Positions 26,849 to 36,947 of a stretch of 64,000 nucleotides of DNA are shown here, piece after piece. Below the pieces are notes generated by a model. The model worked only from the letters and a program-made list of their open reading frames with translations. It had not been told where the DNA came from and did no database searches. Origin of the DNA: Marinomonas pontica (GTDB taxonomy: Bacteria > Pseudomonadota > Gammaproteobacteria > Pseudomonadales > Marinomonadaceae). The stretch lies in NCBI RefSeq assembly GCF_026191375.1, contig NZ_JAODTL010000048.1, positions 1 to 64,000 of the forward strand, written 5' to 3'. Within the stretch, counting starts at the first letter, position 1; each line of letters opens with the position of its first letter. Position numbers and translations under genes: made by a program.

Positions 26849-27493
26849 TTATGCATTTGGTGAAACCGGAATCTCTTCCAGATTATCAAGTACCAACCAT
26901 TCAGCCAGTTTGATGCGCAAGTTGTCGACACCGTCACCATTGAGTGAAGAAAACGTTTGTACTGTGCCATCAACGCCTTGCGCTTTTAGGGCTTTTTGTA
27001 CCGTAAACATGGAAGCTTGAGCTGGACCGCGCTTTAACTTATCCGACTTGGTCAGTAGCACGTGCACTTTCATGCGATTGGACTTCGCCCAATCCAACAT
27101 CATTTCGTCAAATTCTTTTAATGGGTGGCGAATGTCCATCACCAAAACCACCCCCGCCAACGAGCGACGGTTCATCAGGTAATCTTGCATGTGAGCTTGC
27201 CAGACTTTTTTCATTTCAATCGGCACTTTTGCAAACCCGTATCCAGGCAAGTCAATCAAACGACGATCGTCCACGTTTAACCCAAAACAGTTAATCAGCT
27301 GAGTACGTCCAGGTGTTTTGGAAGTACGAGCCAATTTCTTTTGGTTGGTCAGCGTGTTCAACGCCGTTGATTTGCCCGCATTCGAGCGACCTGCAAATGC
27401 GACTTCGACGCCTTGGTCTAAAGGGCATTGAGAGAGTTTCTCGGCACTTTTAATAAAGTGTGCAGATTGAAAAGTGGAGTCAAAAGGGGTCAT
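26849..27493 (-). CDS. engB: Ribosome biogenesis GTP-binding protein EngB (YsxC/YihA)
   Basis: An essential TRAFAC-class GTPase needed for large-subunit assembly and normal division. The 214 residues show the G1 loop GRSNAGKST, the G2 region KTPGRTQLIN, G3 DLPGYGFA and G4 LLTKSDKL. Length is typical. It faces away from dsbA; in Pseudomonas a cytochrome c4 gene often lies in this interval, but here there is only a short ORF. Confidence 0.96.
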   Translation of the reverse strand: MTPFDSTFQSAHFIKSAEKLSQCPLDQGVEVAFAGRSNAGKSTALNTLTNQKKLARTSKTPGRTQLINCFGLNVDDRRLIDLPGYGFAKVPIEMKKVWQAHMQDYLMNRRSLAGVVLVMDIRHPLKEFDEMMLDWAKSNRMKVHVLLTKSDKLKRGPAQASMFTVQKALKAQGVDGTVQTFSSLNGDGVDNLRIKLAEWLVLDNLEEIPVSPNA

Positions 27494-27614
27494 AAGTTGA
27501 TATTCGTCAGTAGATTCGGATTTGCATTCAGATTTATTTCATTTGCTGTATATAATGCCAGCAATCGTAAAAATATGCCATGTTAAACTCGGCTAGACAC
27601 GGGAATCACAGGAA

Positions 27615-27746
27615 ATGAGCAAAGCCACCATTGATCCGATGTTTCATTTCATTAAAAACATTGAGAAAGACTCCACCAATCTGCTTTTTTGTTGTAAGTT
27701 TTATGTAAACTTACTGGAAATGCAGAACCTTCCTCAATTCAAATAA
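27615..27746 (+). CDS. Small unrecognised ORF, 43 codons
   Basis: An ORF beginning MSKATIDPMFHFIKNIEKDS and ending LLEMQNLPQFK in the 335-bp gap between engB and dsbA. GGGAA lies nine bases before the ATG and a TATAAT is present at 27551-27556, so transcription and translation are plausible. I do not recognise the protein; it has no clear signal peptide or membrane helix, and two adjacent cysteines (C26, C27). It may be a chance ORF. The rest of the gap holds nothing else I can support. Confidence 0.35.
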   Translation: MSKATIDPMFHFIKNIEKDSTNLLFCCKFYVNLLEMQNLPQFK

Positions 27747-27828
27747 TCGTATTCTATGTCATTCTGTGCATGATATGCAGATACTATTAAAGACAAACAT
27801 AACCATTTAATACGATCAGGAGTAACCC

Positions 27829-28449
27829 ATGATAAAGCTGTTTTCAGCATTGATACTTTCTTTCTTTATTTCACTAACGGCGACTGCGGCAGAATACAGT
27901 GACGGCAATGGCTACACGACGATTAAAACGCCCGTTCGTACCAGCGACCCAAGCAAGATCGAAGTCACTGAAATTTTTTGGTACGGATGCCCACATTGCT
28001 ACAAGTTAGAACCTATTACCGCCGCATGGAAAAAGAACGCACCAAGCGATGTTGATTTTAAATTCCTACCAGCGGTGTTTGGGCGTAACTGGTTAGCACA
28101 CGCTAAAGCCTTCTACGTTGCCGATCTGCTTGGCATTGAAGATAAAATTCGCGCAGACCTTTTTAATGCTATCCATGTTGAACGTCGTAATCTAAACTCA
28201 GAAGACGCGTTGGCGAGCTTCTTTGCAAATTACGGTGTTAGCGAAGACGAGTTCCATAAACAATACAACTCTTTCGCAGTGAACAGCCGTTTGAGCCAAG
28301 CCGATGCAAAAATTCGTGCTTATGGTGCTCGCGGTGTTCCTGGATTGATTGTAAATGGTAAATACTTAGTCAGTGCTGAAACAGCGAATGGAAACGAAAA
28401 TATTTATAAAGTCGTTGATTTTCTTATCGAGAAAGAACGTCAAAAATAA
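27829..28449 (+). CDS. dsbA: Thiol:disulfide interchange protein DsbA
   Basis: Periplasmic oxidase that introduces disulfides into exported proteins. A signal peptide (residues 1-20, ending TATAAEYSDG) is followed by a thioredoxin fold with a helical insert. The active site is CPHC in FWYGCPHCYKLEP, and the cis-Pro loop is GARGVPGLIVNGKY. Length of 206 is typical. AGGAG precedes the ATG. Its partner DsbB is encoded at 15790-16296. The diguanylate cyclase gene starts 15 bp downstream and may be co-transcribed. Confidence 0.96.
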   Translation: MIKLFSALILSFFISLTATAAEYSDGNGYTTIKTPVRTSDPSKIEVTEIFWYGCPHCYKLEPITAAWKKNAPSDVDFKFLPAVFGRNWLAHAKAFYVADLLGIEDKIRADLFNAIHVERRNLNSEDALASFFANYGVSEDEFHKQYNSFAVNSRLSQADAKIRAYGARGVPGLIVNGKYLVSAETANGNENIYKVVDFLIEKERQK

Positions 28450-28464
28450 TATAAATGAGGCGAT

Positions 28465-29991
28465 ATGACGGAATCATCAAGTGACAAACTGATCGAAGCT
28501 TTACGTAAAGCGGTTTCCCGAACGAGCATGCTCGCTGAAGGAAATGACCCTAAACTGGATTCCGTTGTTCGCCAAATTCGCCAAGCCATAACAAAAGGGG
28601 CGGACGCGAACGAGATACAAGACGTACTCAATGCGGCTGAGCCATTGCTTATTCAAAGCGATGAAGCTCAGCTAAGTCGAGCAAAGCAAGTTCGAAATTG
28701 CTTGCAAGATCTGATTGAACTACTTGAAAAGCAAGATACTAGCAGCGTTCCTCAAAACGAAAAGAAACAGCTAGAAGCACAAATACGTATGAACTGGCAA
28801 GTATCGTCACAATGGCCACACTTGCTAAAAGGCTTTTTGTCTTTAGCCGAAAAAACCCTAGTACAAACCGAACATAATCCGTCAAAAAGCTCTTTTTTCA
28901 AGCGTTTTTTTAACCGTGAAACTCAGGTCATTACGCCGAAAAACGACCAAGAAATCATGGTACAGATCAGTCATACGCTCGCGGGCTTGACGAATAACTT
29001 AATGCTCCCCAGCCATTATGATGACGATATCTCTGATCTTAAAAAAGCCCTATTAGGCAATAACAACTTACAACAATTACCCGCGCTGCTTGATGAAGTC
29101 ATTAACTTAATCATGGTGGCCATTGGTAAAACACAAGAAAACCTCACCAACTACTTAAATCAATTAAACAAGCAACTTGCCAGTATTAACGAGTCCATTA
29201 CCAGCAGTTATCATTCGCAAAAGTCGCTATCTGAAAGTCGGGAAGGATTTAACGCCAAACTTCAACAACAGGTCACGAACACGTCTCAGGCTGTCAAAGG
29301 GGCCAGCGATTTAGACAGTTTAAAGGCATTGATTGATGATCGGTTGTCGACGATATCGACCACCATGACCGAATACCGAACCCAGATGCTGAAGCAAGAA
29401 AAACTCGCGACACAGTCAATTACACAGCTAAAAAACAAAGTCACTCGCATGGAAAAAGACACCGCATCACTGCGCTCTTTGCTGCAAGAAAAATTGGCGC
29501 AAGCGATGACAGATTCCCTCACCGATTTACCCAATCGCACCGCCTACCAAGACGCTATTCTCCCACTCTGCAAAATCATGCAAAAAACACAGAAGCCTAT
29601 TTGTTTGGCCGTTTGCGACATTGATCATTTTAAAAAAGTAAATGACACATGGGGGCATCTTGCCGGCGATAAGGTATTACGTCTGGTTCCAAAACAAATT
29701 CGCAGTATTTTGTCGAAGGAAGATTTGATGTTCCGTTATGGTGGAGAAGAATTTGTTATTGTTTTTCCCGAGTTGACTCTTACACAAGCCACCGAACGCG
29801 CGGAAGCCATTCGTCTGGCGGTGGCAAAAACCCCGTTTAATATGCAAGGCGAGCCCGTTTCTATCTCTGTTTCAATAGGAGTTGCCGAGCTGATCCCTCA
29901 AGAAGAGCCTGAATCTTTGTTCGCTCGTGCAGATAAACAGCTGTATCTCGCAAAAGAATCTGGCCGAAATAAAGTCATGGCCAACAAATAG
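28465..29991 (+). CDS. Cytoplasmic GGDEF-domain diguanylate cyclase
   Basis: A 508-residue protein with a helical, coiled-coil-rich N-terminal region (about residues 1-340) and a C-terminal GGDEF domain that would make cyclic di-GMP. The catalytic signature is RYGGEEFVIVFPE (GGEEF at about 426-430), with metal-binding CDIDHFKKVND. The inhibitory I-site position, four residues ending five before GGEEF, reads SKED rather than RxxD, so product inhibition may be lost. No transmembrane segment is evident. The N-terminus resembles Pseudomonas-type cyclases found beside dsbA. Start ATG 28465 has TGAGG upstream. Confidence 0.93.
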   Translation: MTESSSDKLIEALRKAVSRTSMLAEGNDPKLDSVVRQIRQAITKGADANEIQDVLNAAEPLLIQSDEAQLSRAKQVRNCLQDLIELLEKQDTSSVPQNEKKQLEAQIRMNWQVSSQWPHLLKGFLSLAEKTLVQTEHNPSKSSFFKRFFNRETQVITPKNDQEIMVQISHTLAGLTNNLMLPSHYDDDISDLKKALLGNNNLQQLPALLDEVINLIMVAIGKTQENLTNYLNQLNKQLASINESITSSYHSQKSLSESREGFNAKLQQQVTNTSQAVKGASDLDSLKALIDDRLSTISTTMTEYRTQMLKQEKLATQSITQLKNKVTRMEKDTASLRSLLQEKLAQAMTDSLTDLPNRTAYQDAILPLCKIMQKTQKPICLAVCDIDHFKKVNDTWGHLAGDKVLRLVPKQIRSILSKEDLMFRYGGEEFVIVFPELTLTQATERAEAIRLAVAKTPFNMQGEPVSISVSIGVAELIPQEEPESLFARADKQLYLAKESGRNKVMANK

Positions 29992-30125
29992 AAAGGACAA
30001 AGCAGTACCAGAGCCTTGTCGTCGCGGTTACAATAACCGCCATACGCTCGCTACAATACAGCGACTAACACAATTGCCAGAAAAGAAGACAGGCGTGCGA
30101 TGCCGCCATTAGGATGAAGTAGTTT

Positions 30126-30881
30126 ATGCAAGACGATCAGAAAAAAACCACCGACTTTGGTTTTAAAGAAATTCCCACAGACGAGAAAGTACAAGCTGTC
30201 GCGCAAGTTTTCCACTCCGTCGCTGCAAAATACGACATTATGAATGACCTAATGTCTGGCGGCATTCATCGCCTATGGAAACGTCATACCATCAGCCAAT
30301 CTGGTGTTCGTGCTGGCAACTGCGTACTCGATATTGCCGGCGGTACAGGGGATTTAACCCTAAAGTTTTCACGTTTAGTTGGCAGCCAAGGCCAAGTCAT
30401 TTTGGCGGACATTAACGATTCCATGCTAAAAGTAGGTCGTGACAAATTGGCCAATCAAGGCGTCGTCGGAAACGTCAAATTTGTACAAGCCAATGCCGAA
30501 GCCTTGCCCTTCCCTGATGACACGTTTGATTGCATTACCATTGCGTTTGGTTTGCGCAATGTAACCGACAAATCCAAAGCGCTAGCCTCCATGTATCGTG
30601 TGCTCAAGCCTGGTGGACGTTTGCTGGTTCTTGAGTTCTCTAAACCCGAGTCAGAATTATTGTCGCAAGTGTATGACCAGTACTCATTCCGCCTTCTTCC
30701 AGCCATGGGCAAACTGATCGCCAATGACGCCGACAGCTACCGCTACTTGGCTGAGTCTATTCGCATGCACCCTGATCAAGAAACACTAAAAGGCATGATG
30801 GATGACGTGGGGTTTGAACGCACAAGCTACCAAAACTTAACCGGCGGTATTGTTGCGCTGCACAAAGGATTTAAATTCTAG
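30126..30881 (+). CDS. ubiE: Ubiquinone/menaquinone C-methyltransferase UbiE
   Basis: Methylates carbon in the ubiquinone ring using SAM (and demethylmenaquinone in species that make it). The 251 residues contain [21 protein letters not shown], the SAM motif [12 protein letters not shown] and the signature [25 protein letters not shown] split around it. The 134-bp leader holds a perfect small hairpin (GCGGTTA, loop CAA, TAACCGC at 30024-30040) of unknown role. UbiB follows after 2 bp; ubiJ, found between ubiE and ubiB in E. coli, is missing. Confidence 0.97.
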   Translation: MQDDQKKTTDFGFKEIPTDEKVQAVAQVFHSVAAKYDIMNDLMSGGIHRLWKRHTISQSGVRAGNCVLDIAGGTGDLTLKFSRLVGSQGQVILADINDSMLKVGRDKLANQGVVGNVKFVQANAEALPFPDDTFDCITIAFGLRNVTDKSKALASMYRVLKPGGRLLVLEFSKPESELLSQVYDQYSFRLLPAMGKLIANDADSYRYLAESIRMHPDQETLKGMMDDVGFERTSYQNLTGGIVALHKGFKF

Positions 30882-30883
30882 TC

Positions 30884-32527
30884 ATGCTAACCAGTACTTT
30901 TCGATTACTGCGCATACTGTTTACGGTTGTGCGCTTTCGCCTTGATGTGTTTATCCCATTTGCTCTTTTGCCTTGGTACATACGTTACACAGTCGGTGCC
31001 GTATGCTCTATCGGACGTCATAGAGCCAGCAAAAATAAAGGCGAACGTTTACGTCTAGCCTTAGAGTCACTTGGCCCTATTTTCGTAAAGTTTGGACAGA
31101 TTTTATCGACAAGACGCGATCTTCTGGACGACGACATCGCCGATGAACTTGCCAAATTACAAGACAAAGTGCCTGCGTTTTCAGGGCAGGTAGCGCAAGC
31201 GATTATTGAGCGAGATTTGAAAGCACCGGTGGCGGAGTTATTTGCAAAATTTGACTCAACACCATTGGCATCGGCTTCTATTGCTCAGGTTCACACCGCA
31301 ACCTTGCACACTGGAGAAGAGGTTGTCGTCAAAGTCATTCGACCGAATATTCAAAAAACCATCAGCAAAGACATTAGCCTGCTGTACACATTAGCGCATC
31401 TGGTCGCCAATATGAGTGCCGATGGTCGACGACTTCGCCCTGTAGAAGTGGTGACAGATTATGAATACACCATTTTAGACGAACTCGACCTAGCGAAAGA
31501 AGCCGCTAACACCGGCTTACTGCAACGTAACTTTACTGACTCTGAGTTGCTGTATGTTCCGCAAGTTTATTGGGATTTCAGCCATCGCAATGTCATGGTA
31601 ATGGAACGCATTTCAGGCATTCCTGTCGCCGACATTGCCGCGCTAAACAAAGCCAATGTGGACATGAAGTGCCTGGCCGAGCGCGGTGTTGAAATCTTTT
31701 TTACCCAAGTGTTTTCCCATAGTTTTTTCCATGCTGACATGCACCCAGGGAATATTTTTGTTGATATAAGCAACCCTCAAAAACCAAAATACATTGCGAT
31801 CGATTGCGCCATTATGGGCAGCTTGGATGATGCAGATAAAAGCTATTTGGCGCGTAATTTGTTGGCGTTTTTCCAGCGTGATTATCGTCTGGTTGCTGAG
31901 TTGCACGTGGAAAGTGGTTGGGTACCCAAAGGCACGCCCGTTCACGCATTTGAATCTGCAATTCGCAGTGTTTGTGAGCCCATGTTTGCCAAACCTTTGA
32001 AAGACATCTCTTTTGGACAAGTACTGATTGGGCTGTTCCAAACCGCTCGCCGTTTTAATATGGAAGTGCAGCCGCAACTGGTTTTGCTCGAAAAAACCTT
32101 GCTGAATATTGAGGGACTGGGGCGTCAGCTCTACCCAGATTTGGATCTTTGGGTAACAGCAAAACCTTTCCTAGAACGTTGGATGCGGGAACAAATGGGG
32201 CCTAAACGCGTCATGGAAGAAGTCCGTAAACAAGCACCACAATGGGCCGGACAACTCCCTCAGATACCAAACTTGATCTTCACGGCCTTATCGCAAATGT
32301 CGCATCAAGAAGAGCGCATACAGGCACAGACCGAAGCGATAACGCAACTTGGTAAAGAGCTGAAAAGCAGCCGACAAAATTTGCCATTTAGATTACTTGG
32401 CGCATTAAGCATTGGCGCAGCTTGGGTCATCACCGATCCCGTATCTTTACAACATTTAAAGGTTGCCGACATGACCAGTTTAGGCTTATTTTTAGTTGGC
32501 CTATATTTGCTTGTCTTAAAACCGTAA
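30884..32527 (+). CDS. ubiB: Ubiquinone biosynthesis ATPase/kinase-like UbiB
   Basis: An atypical protein-kinase-like (ABC1/ADCK) membrane protein needed for ubiquinone synthesis, probably by ATP-driven extraction of lipid intermediates. Visible motifs are the KxGQ signature in [15 protein letters not shown], the A-rich loop [15 protein letters not shown], and [12 protein letters not shown]. Two hydrophobic helices lie at the C-terminus. Length 547 is typical. The gene begins 2 bp after the ubiE stop. Confidence 0.97.
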   Translation: MLTSTFRLLRILFTVVRFRLDVFIPFALLPWYIRYTVGAVCSIGRHRASKNKGERLRLALESLGPIFVKFGQILSTRRDLLDDDIADELAKLQDKVPAFSGQVAQAIIERDLKAPVAELFAKFDSTPLASASIAQVHTATLHTGEEVVVKVIRPNIQKTISKDISLLYTLAHLVANMSADGRRLRPVEVVTDYEYTILDELDLAKEAANTGLLQRNFTDSELLYVPQVYWDFSHRNVMVMERISGIPVADIAALNKANVDMKCLAERGVEIFFTQVFSHSFFHADMHPGNIFVDISNPQKPKYIAIDCAIMGSLDDADKSYLARNLLAFFQRDYRLVAELHVESGWVPKGTPVHAFESAIRSVCEPMFAKPLKDISFGQVLIGLFQTARRFNMEVQPQLVLLEKTLLNIEGLGRQLYPDLDLWVTAKPFLERWMREQMGPKRVMEEVRKQAPQWAGQLPQIPNLIFTALSQMSHQEERIQAQTEAITQLGKELKSSRQNLPFRLLGALSIGAAWVITDPVSLQHLKVADMTSLGLFLVGLYLLVLKP

Positions 32528-32543
32528 CATTTGAGAGACTATA

Positions 32544-32876
32544 ATGAATTCCGATGTATTGGCTGAATTAGCAGCGACTCTAGAACAACGTAAAACAGCA
32601 GCGGCAGACTCTTCATACGTAGCCAGTCTACATGCGAAAGGATTAAACAAAATCCTAGAAAAGGTAGGCGAAGAAAGCATTGAAACCATTATCGCAGCCA
32701 AAGATGCCGTGATTTCAGGTGACAAATCTGATCTGATTTATGAAACCGCCGACCTTTGGTTCCATACGCTTGTCATGTTATCTCACTTAGATATTGGCCC
32801 AGATGCTATCCTTGATGAACTGGCTCGTCGCTTTAACCTGTCTGGTCTTGATGAAAAAGCCAACAGAACCAAATAA
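32544..32876 (+). CDS. hisE: Phosphoribosyl-ATP pyrophosphatase HisE
   Basis: Hydrolyses PR-ATP to PR-AMP in the second step of histidine synthesis. The 110 residues include [22 protein letters not shown] and the metal-binding motif [14 protein letters not shown]. It is a stand-alone HisE. In Pseudomonas hisI and hisE sit together between ubiB and tatA; here only hisE remains, 16 bp after ubiB and 17 bp before tatA. Confidence 0.96.
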   Translation: MNSDVLAELAATLEQRKTAAADSSYVASLHAKGLNKILEKVGEESIETIIAAKDAVISGDKSDLIYETADLWFHTLVMLSHLDIGPDAILDELARRFNLSGLDEKANRTK

Positions 32877-32893
32877 ACCGTAGGAGTAAAGTT

Positions 32894-33112
32894 ATGTTAG
32901 GTGGAATCAGTATTTGGCAATTACTTATTGTCTTAGCCATTTTGGTGTTGATTTTCGGCACGAAAAAGCTCAAAAACCTAGGTTCTGATTTAGGTGGCGC
33001 GGTCAAAGGTTTCAAAGAAGCCGTGGACAAAGACAGCGACACAGAAGCCGACAAAACCGCTCAGCATAAAGTCATTGATGCCGAAGCGAAAAAAGACGAT
33101 AAGAGCGCTTAA
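32894..33112 (+). CDS. tatA: Twin-arginine translocase subunit TatA
   Basis: Small pore-forming subunit of the Tat pathway for folded proteins. A single N-terminal membrane helix ([16 protein letters not shown]) is followed by the [10 protein letters not shown] hinge and an amphipathic helix ([11 protein letters not shown]), then an acidic tail. Length 72 is typical. AGGAG precedes the ATG. It heads tatABC and directly follows hisE, as in Pseudomonas. Confidence 0.96.
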   Translation: MLGGISIWQLLIVLAILVLIFGTKKLKNLGSDLGGAVKGFKEAVDKDSDTEADKTAQHKVIDAEAKKDDKSA

Positions 33113-33115
33113 GCT

Positions 33116-33535
33116 GTGTTCGACATTGGCTTTTCAGAACTTCTTGTCGTCTTCGTCGTTGGCTTACTTATTTTAGGCCCTGAACGTTTGCCACATGCGG
33201 CAAAAACGGCAGGGCTTTGGGTTCGTAAAATTCGTCGAAGTATTAACTCGGTTCAACGAGAAATCAACGCTCAGTTGGATCAAGAAGAACTGCAACAAAA
33301 AATCAATGAAACCAACCAGCGACTGCTTAAAGAAGGCCAAGCCATTCAAAATACGATTACGCCGTATCCTGAAACGTTCGGCACGCCAGCAGATCAGGCA
33401 CCTGAGCCACAAGCAGATATCCTAGACGCTGACACGGCTAAAGCCACAGCCACAAATGAAAACAAAACCGTGCCAGAGGCCAACAAGCCCACTGAATCAA
33501 AAACAGTAACGGATGCAACAAGCACCCAACCTTAG
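33116..33535 (+). CDS. tatB: Twin-arginine translocase subunit TatB
   Basis: Forms the receptor for twin-arginine signal peptides together with TatC. The start MFDIGFSELLVVFVVGLLILGPERLP is diagnostic, with E8 and the GPERLP hinge. A long amphipathic helix and a disordered Ala/Thr/Glu-rich tail complete 139 residues. The start codon is GTG (33116), 3 bp after the tatA stop, chosen because it gives the exact family N-terminus. Confidence 0.95.
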   Translation: MFDIGFSELLVVFVVGLLILGPERLPHAAKTAGLWVRKIRRSINSVQREINAQLDQEELQQKINETNQRLLKEGQAIQNTITPYPETFGTPADQAPEPQADILDADTAKATATNENKTVPEANKPTESKTVTDATSTQP

Positions 33536-33575
33536 TGGCTATATTTTCTACATGACAGCGGACACATAACGCATT

Positions 33576-34352
33576 ATGAGCACAGATTCTTCTAACCAAG
33601 CCCCATTGGTTGCTCACCTGATTGAGCTGAGAAACCGTTTATTAAAATGCGTTCTTGCGATACTCATTTTATTTATTGGCTTGTATTCGTTCGCAAATGA
33701 TTTGTATTTGATCGTGTCGGAACCATTGCGATTGTTGCTGCCTGCTGGCAGCTCTTTGATTGCAACCGAAGTGGCGTCGCCTTTTCTTGCGCCATTAAAA
33801 CTGACATTTGCAGTGGCTGTTCTCATCTCCGTGCCATACACTCTATTTCAGGCTTGGTCCTTTATCGCCCCTGCTTTGTATAAAAACGAGAAGCAAATCG
33901 CGATCCCTTTGTTAATTTCGAGCATTTTTCTTTTTTATGCCGGTGTGGTGTTTGCTTATTATGTCGTTCTACCGCTTATTTTTGGCTTCTTCACCACCGT
34001 TGGTCCAGGTGAAGTGACCGTTATGACGGACATCAACAACTACTTAAATTTTGTCTTAAAACTGTTTTTTGCGTTTGGTGTGACCTTTGAAATCCCAGTA
34101 GCAACGTATCTACTGATCAAGGCCGGCGTGACAACGGTTGCCACTCTATCGAAAAAGCGTCCGTATATTTTCCTAGGATGCTTTGTGGTGGGCATGCTCA
34201 TCACGCCACCGGATATATTTTCACAAACCCTGCTCGCCATACCTATGTGGCTGTTGTTTGAGCTTGGTTTGATTGCCGGTCGTACCGTCAAAGTCGTGGT
34301 CGATGGTTCGGAAACGGAAGAAGACAGCGAAGCCTCTCACACCACCCCTTAA
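33576..34352 (+). CDS. tatC: Twin-arginine translocase subunit TatC
   Basis: The six-helix membrane core of the Tat translocase. Family signatures are the N-terminal [25 protein letters not shown], and the late [20 protein letters not shown]. Length 258 is normal. Start is 40 bp after tatB. Its last 4 bp overlap the stop of dtd, which is convergent. Confidence 0.97.
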   Translation: MSTDSSNQAPLVAHLIELRNRLLKCVLAILILFIGLYSFANDLYLIVSEPLRLLLPAGSSLIATEVASPFLAPLKLTFAVAVLISVPYTLFQAWSFIAPALYKNEKQIAIPLLISSIFLFYAGVVFAYYVVLPLIFGFFTTVGPGEVTVMTDINNYLNFVLKLFFAFGVTFEIPVATYLLIKAGVTTVATLSKKRPYIFLGCFVVGMLITPPDIFSQTLLAIPMWLLFELGLIAGRTVKVVVDGSETEEDSEASHTTP

Positions 34353-34783
34353 TCGAGCATAAAAGTAACAGGCCCATCGTTGGTAAAGGACACTTTCATG
34401 TCAGCACCAAAACGGCCTGTTTCAACTCGTTGATATTGTGCTCTCACTTTCTCCACAAAATCGTTAAACAAACGCTCTGCTTCAGACGGGACAGCCGCTG
34501 TGGAAAAGCCAGGGCGCAGGCCTTTTTTGGTCTCTGCCGCCAAGGTGAATTGAGAGACCAATAACACACCACCACCGGCTTGCTGAACATTGAGGTTCAT
34601 CTTGCCCTCTTCATCACTAAACATGCGGTATTTCAAAAGTTTGTCTGCCAATCGTTGAGCATCCGCTTCGGTATCGCCTTTTTCAATGCCAACCAACACC
34701 AGCTGTCCATGATCAATGGCTCCTACCGTGTCACCCTCTACAACAACGCTCGCGTTCAATGCTCGCTGCACCAATACTTTCAT
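34349..34783 (-). CDS. dtd: D-aminoacyl-tRNA deacylase Dtd
   Basis: Removes D-amino acids from mischarged tRNA. The 144 residues contain the conserved [10 protein letters not shown] motif and, near the C-terminus, the cross-subunit Gly-cisPro motif in [11 protein letters not shown]. Length is typical. It converges with tatC with a 4-bp overlap of their ends and is transcribed in the same direction as typA upstream. Confidence 0.96.
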   Translation of the reverse strand: MKVLVQRALNASVVVEGDTVGAIDHGQLVLVGIEKGDTEADAQRLADKLLKYRMFSDEEGKMNLNVQQAGGGVLLVSQFTLAAETKKGLRPGFSTAAVPSEAERLFNDFVEKVRAQYQRVETGRFGADMKVSFTNDGPVTFMLD

Positions 34784-34848
34784 TGCACTCGCCCTCTTTC
34801 CTTTGGCTCTTCTTACGTTACGACTCTAGCAAACCCCAGATAAAACAA

Positions 34849-34866
34849 AAGCGCCCGAAGGCGCTT
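34849..34866 (-). terminator. Terminator after typA
   Basis: On the minus strand AAGCGCC and GGCGCTT form a stem around a TTCG-containing loop and are followed by TTTGTTTT. It lies between the typA stop and dtd. Confidence 0.75.
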
Positions 34867-34952
34867 CTGTCGCTCACGGATTCATTTGCATGAACCCATT
34901 TGCTGCTGCTCTATAAAAACAACGTATTTAAAGCATTACACGAAGCAATGGC

Positions 34953-36773
34953 TTACTTACGACCAGCGCGTTTACGCTCGTTTTCAGTCAATAGCTTCTT
35001 ACGAATACGAATGCTTTCTGGTGTTACTTCTACCAATTCATCGTCTTCGATAAACTCAAGCGCTTGCTCAAGTGTGTGGCGAATTGGTGGCGTCAATGTC
35101 AACGCTTCATCCGTACCAGAAGCACGCATGTTCGTTAACTGCTTCCCTTTAACAGGGTTAACCGTTAGGTCGTTATCGCGTGAATGGATACCGATTACTT
35201 GACCTTCGTACACTTCAACCGCATGACCTAGGAACAAACGACCACGGCTTTGTAGGTTGAACAATGCAAATGCTGCTGTCTTACCCGTCACCATGCTGAT
35301 CAATACACCGTTTTGGCGTCCACCTACATCACCTTCTTTTACTGGACCGTAATGGTCAAATACACTGGTCATGATACCAGAGCCAGAAGTCAATGTTAGG
35401 AACAAGCCACGGAAGCCGATTAATCCACGAGAAGGCGTCATGAACTCAAGACGAACACGACCTTTACCATCTGGTTCCATGTTAGTTAATTCAGCTTTAC
35501 GTAAGCCAAGCTCTTCCATGATAGAACCTTGATGCTGCTCTTCAACGTCGATAACAACCAACTCAAATGGTTCTTGAATTTTGCCGTCGATTTCTTTTTG
35601 AACTACTTCAGGACGAGAAACACCCATCTCGAAGCCTTCGCGACGCATGCTTTCAATCAAAACAGAGAGGTGAAGCTCACCACGACCAGAAACGATGAAT
35701 TTATCCGGTGCATCACCTTGGCTTACGCGCAATGCCACGTTGTGGATAAGCTCTTGGTCCAAACGGTCTTTGATATTACGAGAAGTAACAAATTTACCTT
35801 CTTTACCAGCAAACGGAGAATCGTTCACCATGAAGGTCATGCTTACTGTTGGCTCATCTACAGACAATGCAGGAAGCGCTTCTACGCACTCTGGGTTACA
35901 TAGCGTGTCAGAAATACTTAGGCCATCGATACCATTAATACAAACGATATCACCCGCCGACGCTTTTGTTGTATCGACACGAGCTAGACCATGGTAACCC
36001 TTAACGTTTAGAACTTTACCTTTACGCTCTTTACCGTCAGCAGATTTGATTACTACTTGCTGGTTTGGAGACAAGCTACCACGAGTGATACGGCCGATAC
36101 CGATAACGCCAACGTACGCATCGTAGTCCAACGCAGACACCTGCATTTGGAACATGCCTTCTGGATCAACATCAGGAACAGGCACGCTGTCTACGATCAT
36201 TTGGTAAAGTGGCACCATGTCTTCGGCCATGTTTTCTGGGTCATTACCAGAAATACCGTTGATTGCAGAGGCATAAATAACAGGGAAGTCTAATTGCTCT
36301 TCTGTTGCACCAAGGCTATCAAACAAGTCAAATACTTGATCCATAACCCAATCTGGACGAGCGCCAGGGCGGTCAATTTTGTTAATAACAACGATTGGAC
36401 GAAGACCACGCTCAAATGCTTTTGATGTTACGAAACGAGTTTGTGGCATTGGGCCATCAACTGCGTCAACCAACAACAATACAGAGTCAACCATGGACAA
36501 TACACGTTCTACTTCGCCGCCGAAGTCAGCGTGTCCAGGTGTGTCTACGATATTGATACGGTAATCGTTCCACATGATGGACGTGTTTTTCGCCAGAATG
36601 GTGATGCCGCGCTCTTTTTCTTGGTCGTTAGAGTCCATGATTCGCTCTGAACCAAGGTCTTTACGATCTAGCGTACCAGATTGTGTTAATAACTGATCAA
36701 CCAAGGTAGTTTTACCATGGTCAACGTGGGCAATAATAGCTACGTTACGTAACTTATTGATATCATTAGACAT
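34953..36773 (-). CDS. typA: Translational GTPase TypA/BipA
   Basis: A ribosome-binding GTPase of the EF-G family, involved in ribosome assembly and stress adaptation. The 606 residues show G1 [13 protein letters not shown]2 [10 protein letters not shown]3 [14 protein letters not shown] and G4 [14 protein letters not shown], followed by beta-barrel, EF-G-like and C-terminal TypA domains ending [16 protein letters not shown]. Length is typical. A terminator lies about 90 bp after the stop. Confidence 0.97.
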   Translation of the reverse strand: MSNDINKLRNVAIIAHVDHGKTTLVDQLLTQSGTLDRKDLGSERIMDSNDQEKERGITILAKNTSIMWNDYRINIVDTPGHADFGGEVERVLSMVDSVLLLVDAVDGPMPQTRFVTSKAFERGLRPIVVINKIDRPGARPDWVMDQVFDLFDSLGATEEQLDFPVIYASAINGISGNDPENMAEDMVPLYQMIVDSVPVPDVDPEGMFQMQVSALDYDAYVGVIGIGRITRGSLSPNQQVVIKSADGKERKGKVLNVKGYHGLARVDTTKASAGDIVCINGIDGLSISDTLCNPECVEALPALSVDEPTVSMTFMVNDSPFAGKEGKFVTSRNIKDRLDQELIHNVALRVSQGDAPDKFIVSGRGELHLSVLIESMRREGFEMGVSRPEVVQKEIDGKIQEPFELVVIDVEEQHQGSIMEELGLRKAELTNMEPDGKGRVRLEFMTPSRGLIGFRGLFLTLTSGSGIMTSVFDHYGPVKEGDVGGRQNGVLISMVTGKTAAFALFNLQSRGRLFLGHAVEVYEGQVIGIHSRDNDLTVNPVKGKQLTNMRASGTDEALTLTPPIRHTLEQALEFIEDDELVEVTPESIRIRKKLLTENERKRAGRK

Positions 36774-36947
36774 TTATAGTTCTCTGCATTTAGCGTGAGC
36801 AAAAAGATAAACTGCCGCTTGATACGGGCAGATATGCTCTTCAAGCGTCTCGGATCTTGGTGCGGGATAAAATTCGCGCAATTGTACCCTTATATTTGTG
36901 AAGATCCCATTAAAGTGGCCAAAAAAGCCAATAAAATATCGAAATAT

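Noticed and set aside
30018-30062. Structured leader of ubiE as a riboswitch
   Set aside because: There is one perfect 7-bp hairpin and a looser pairing, but no recognisable riboswitch core or conserved motif.
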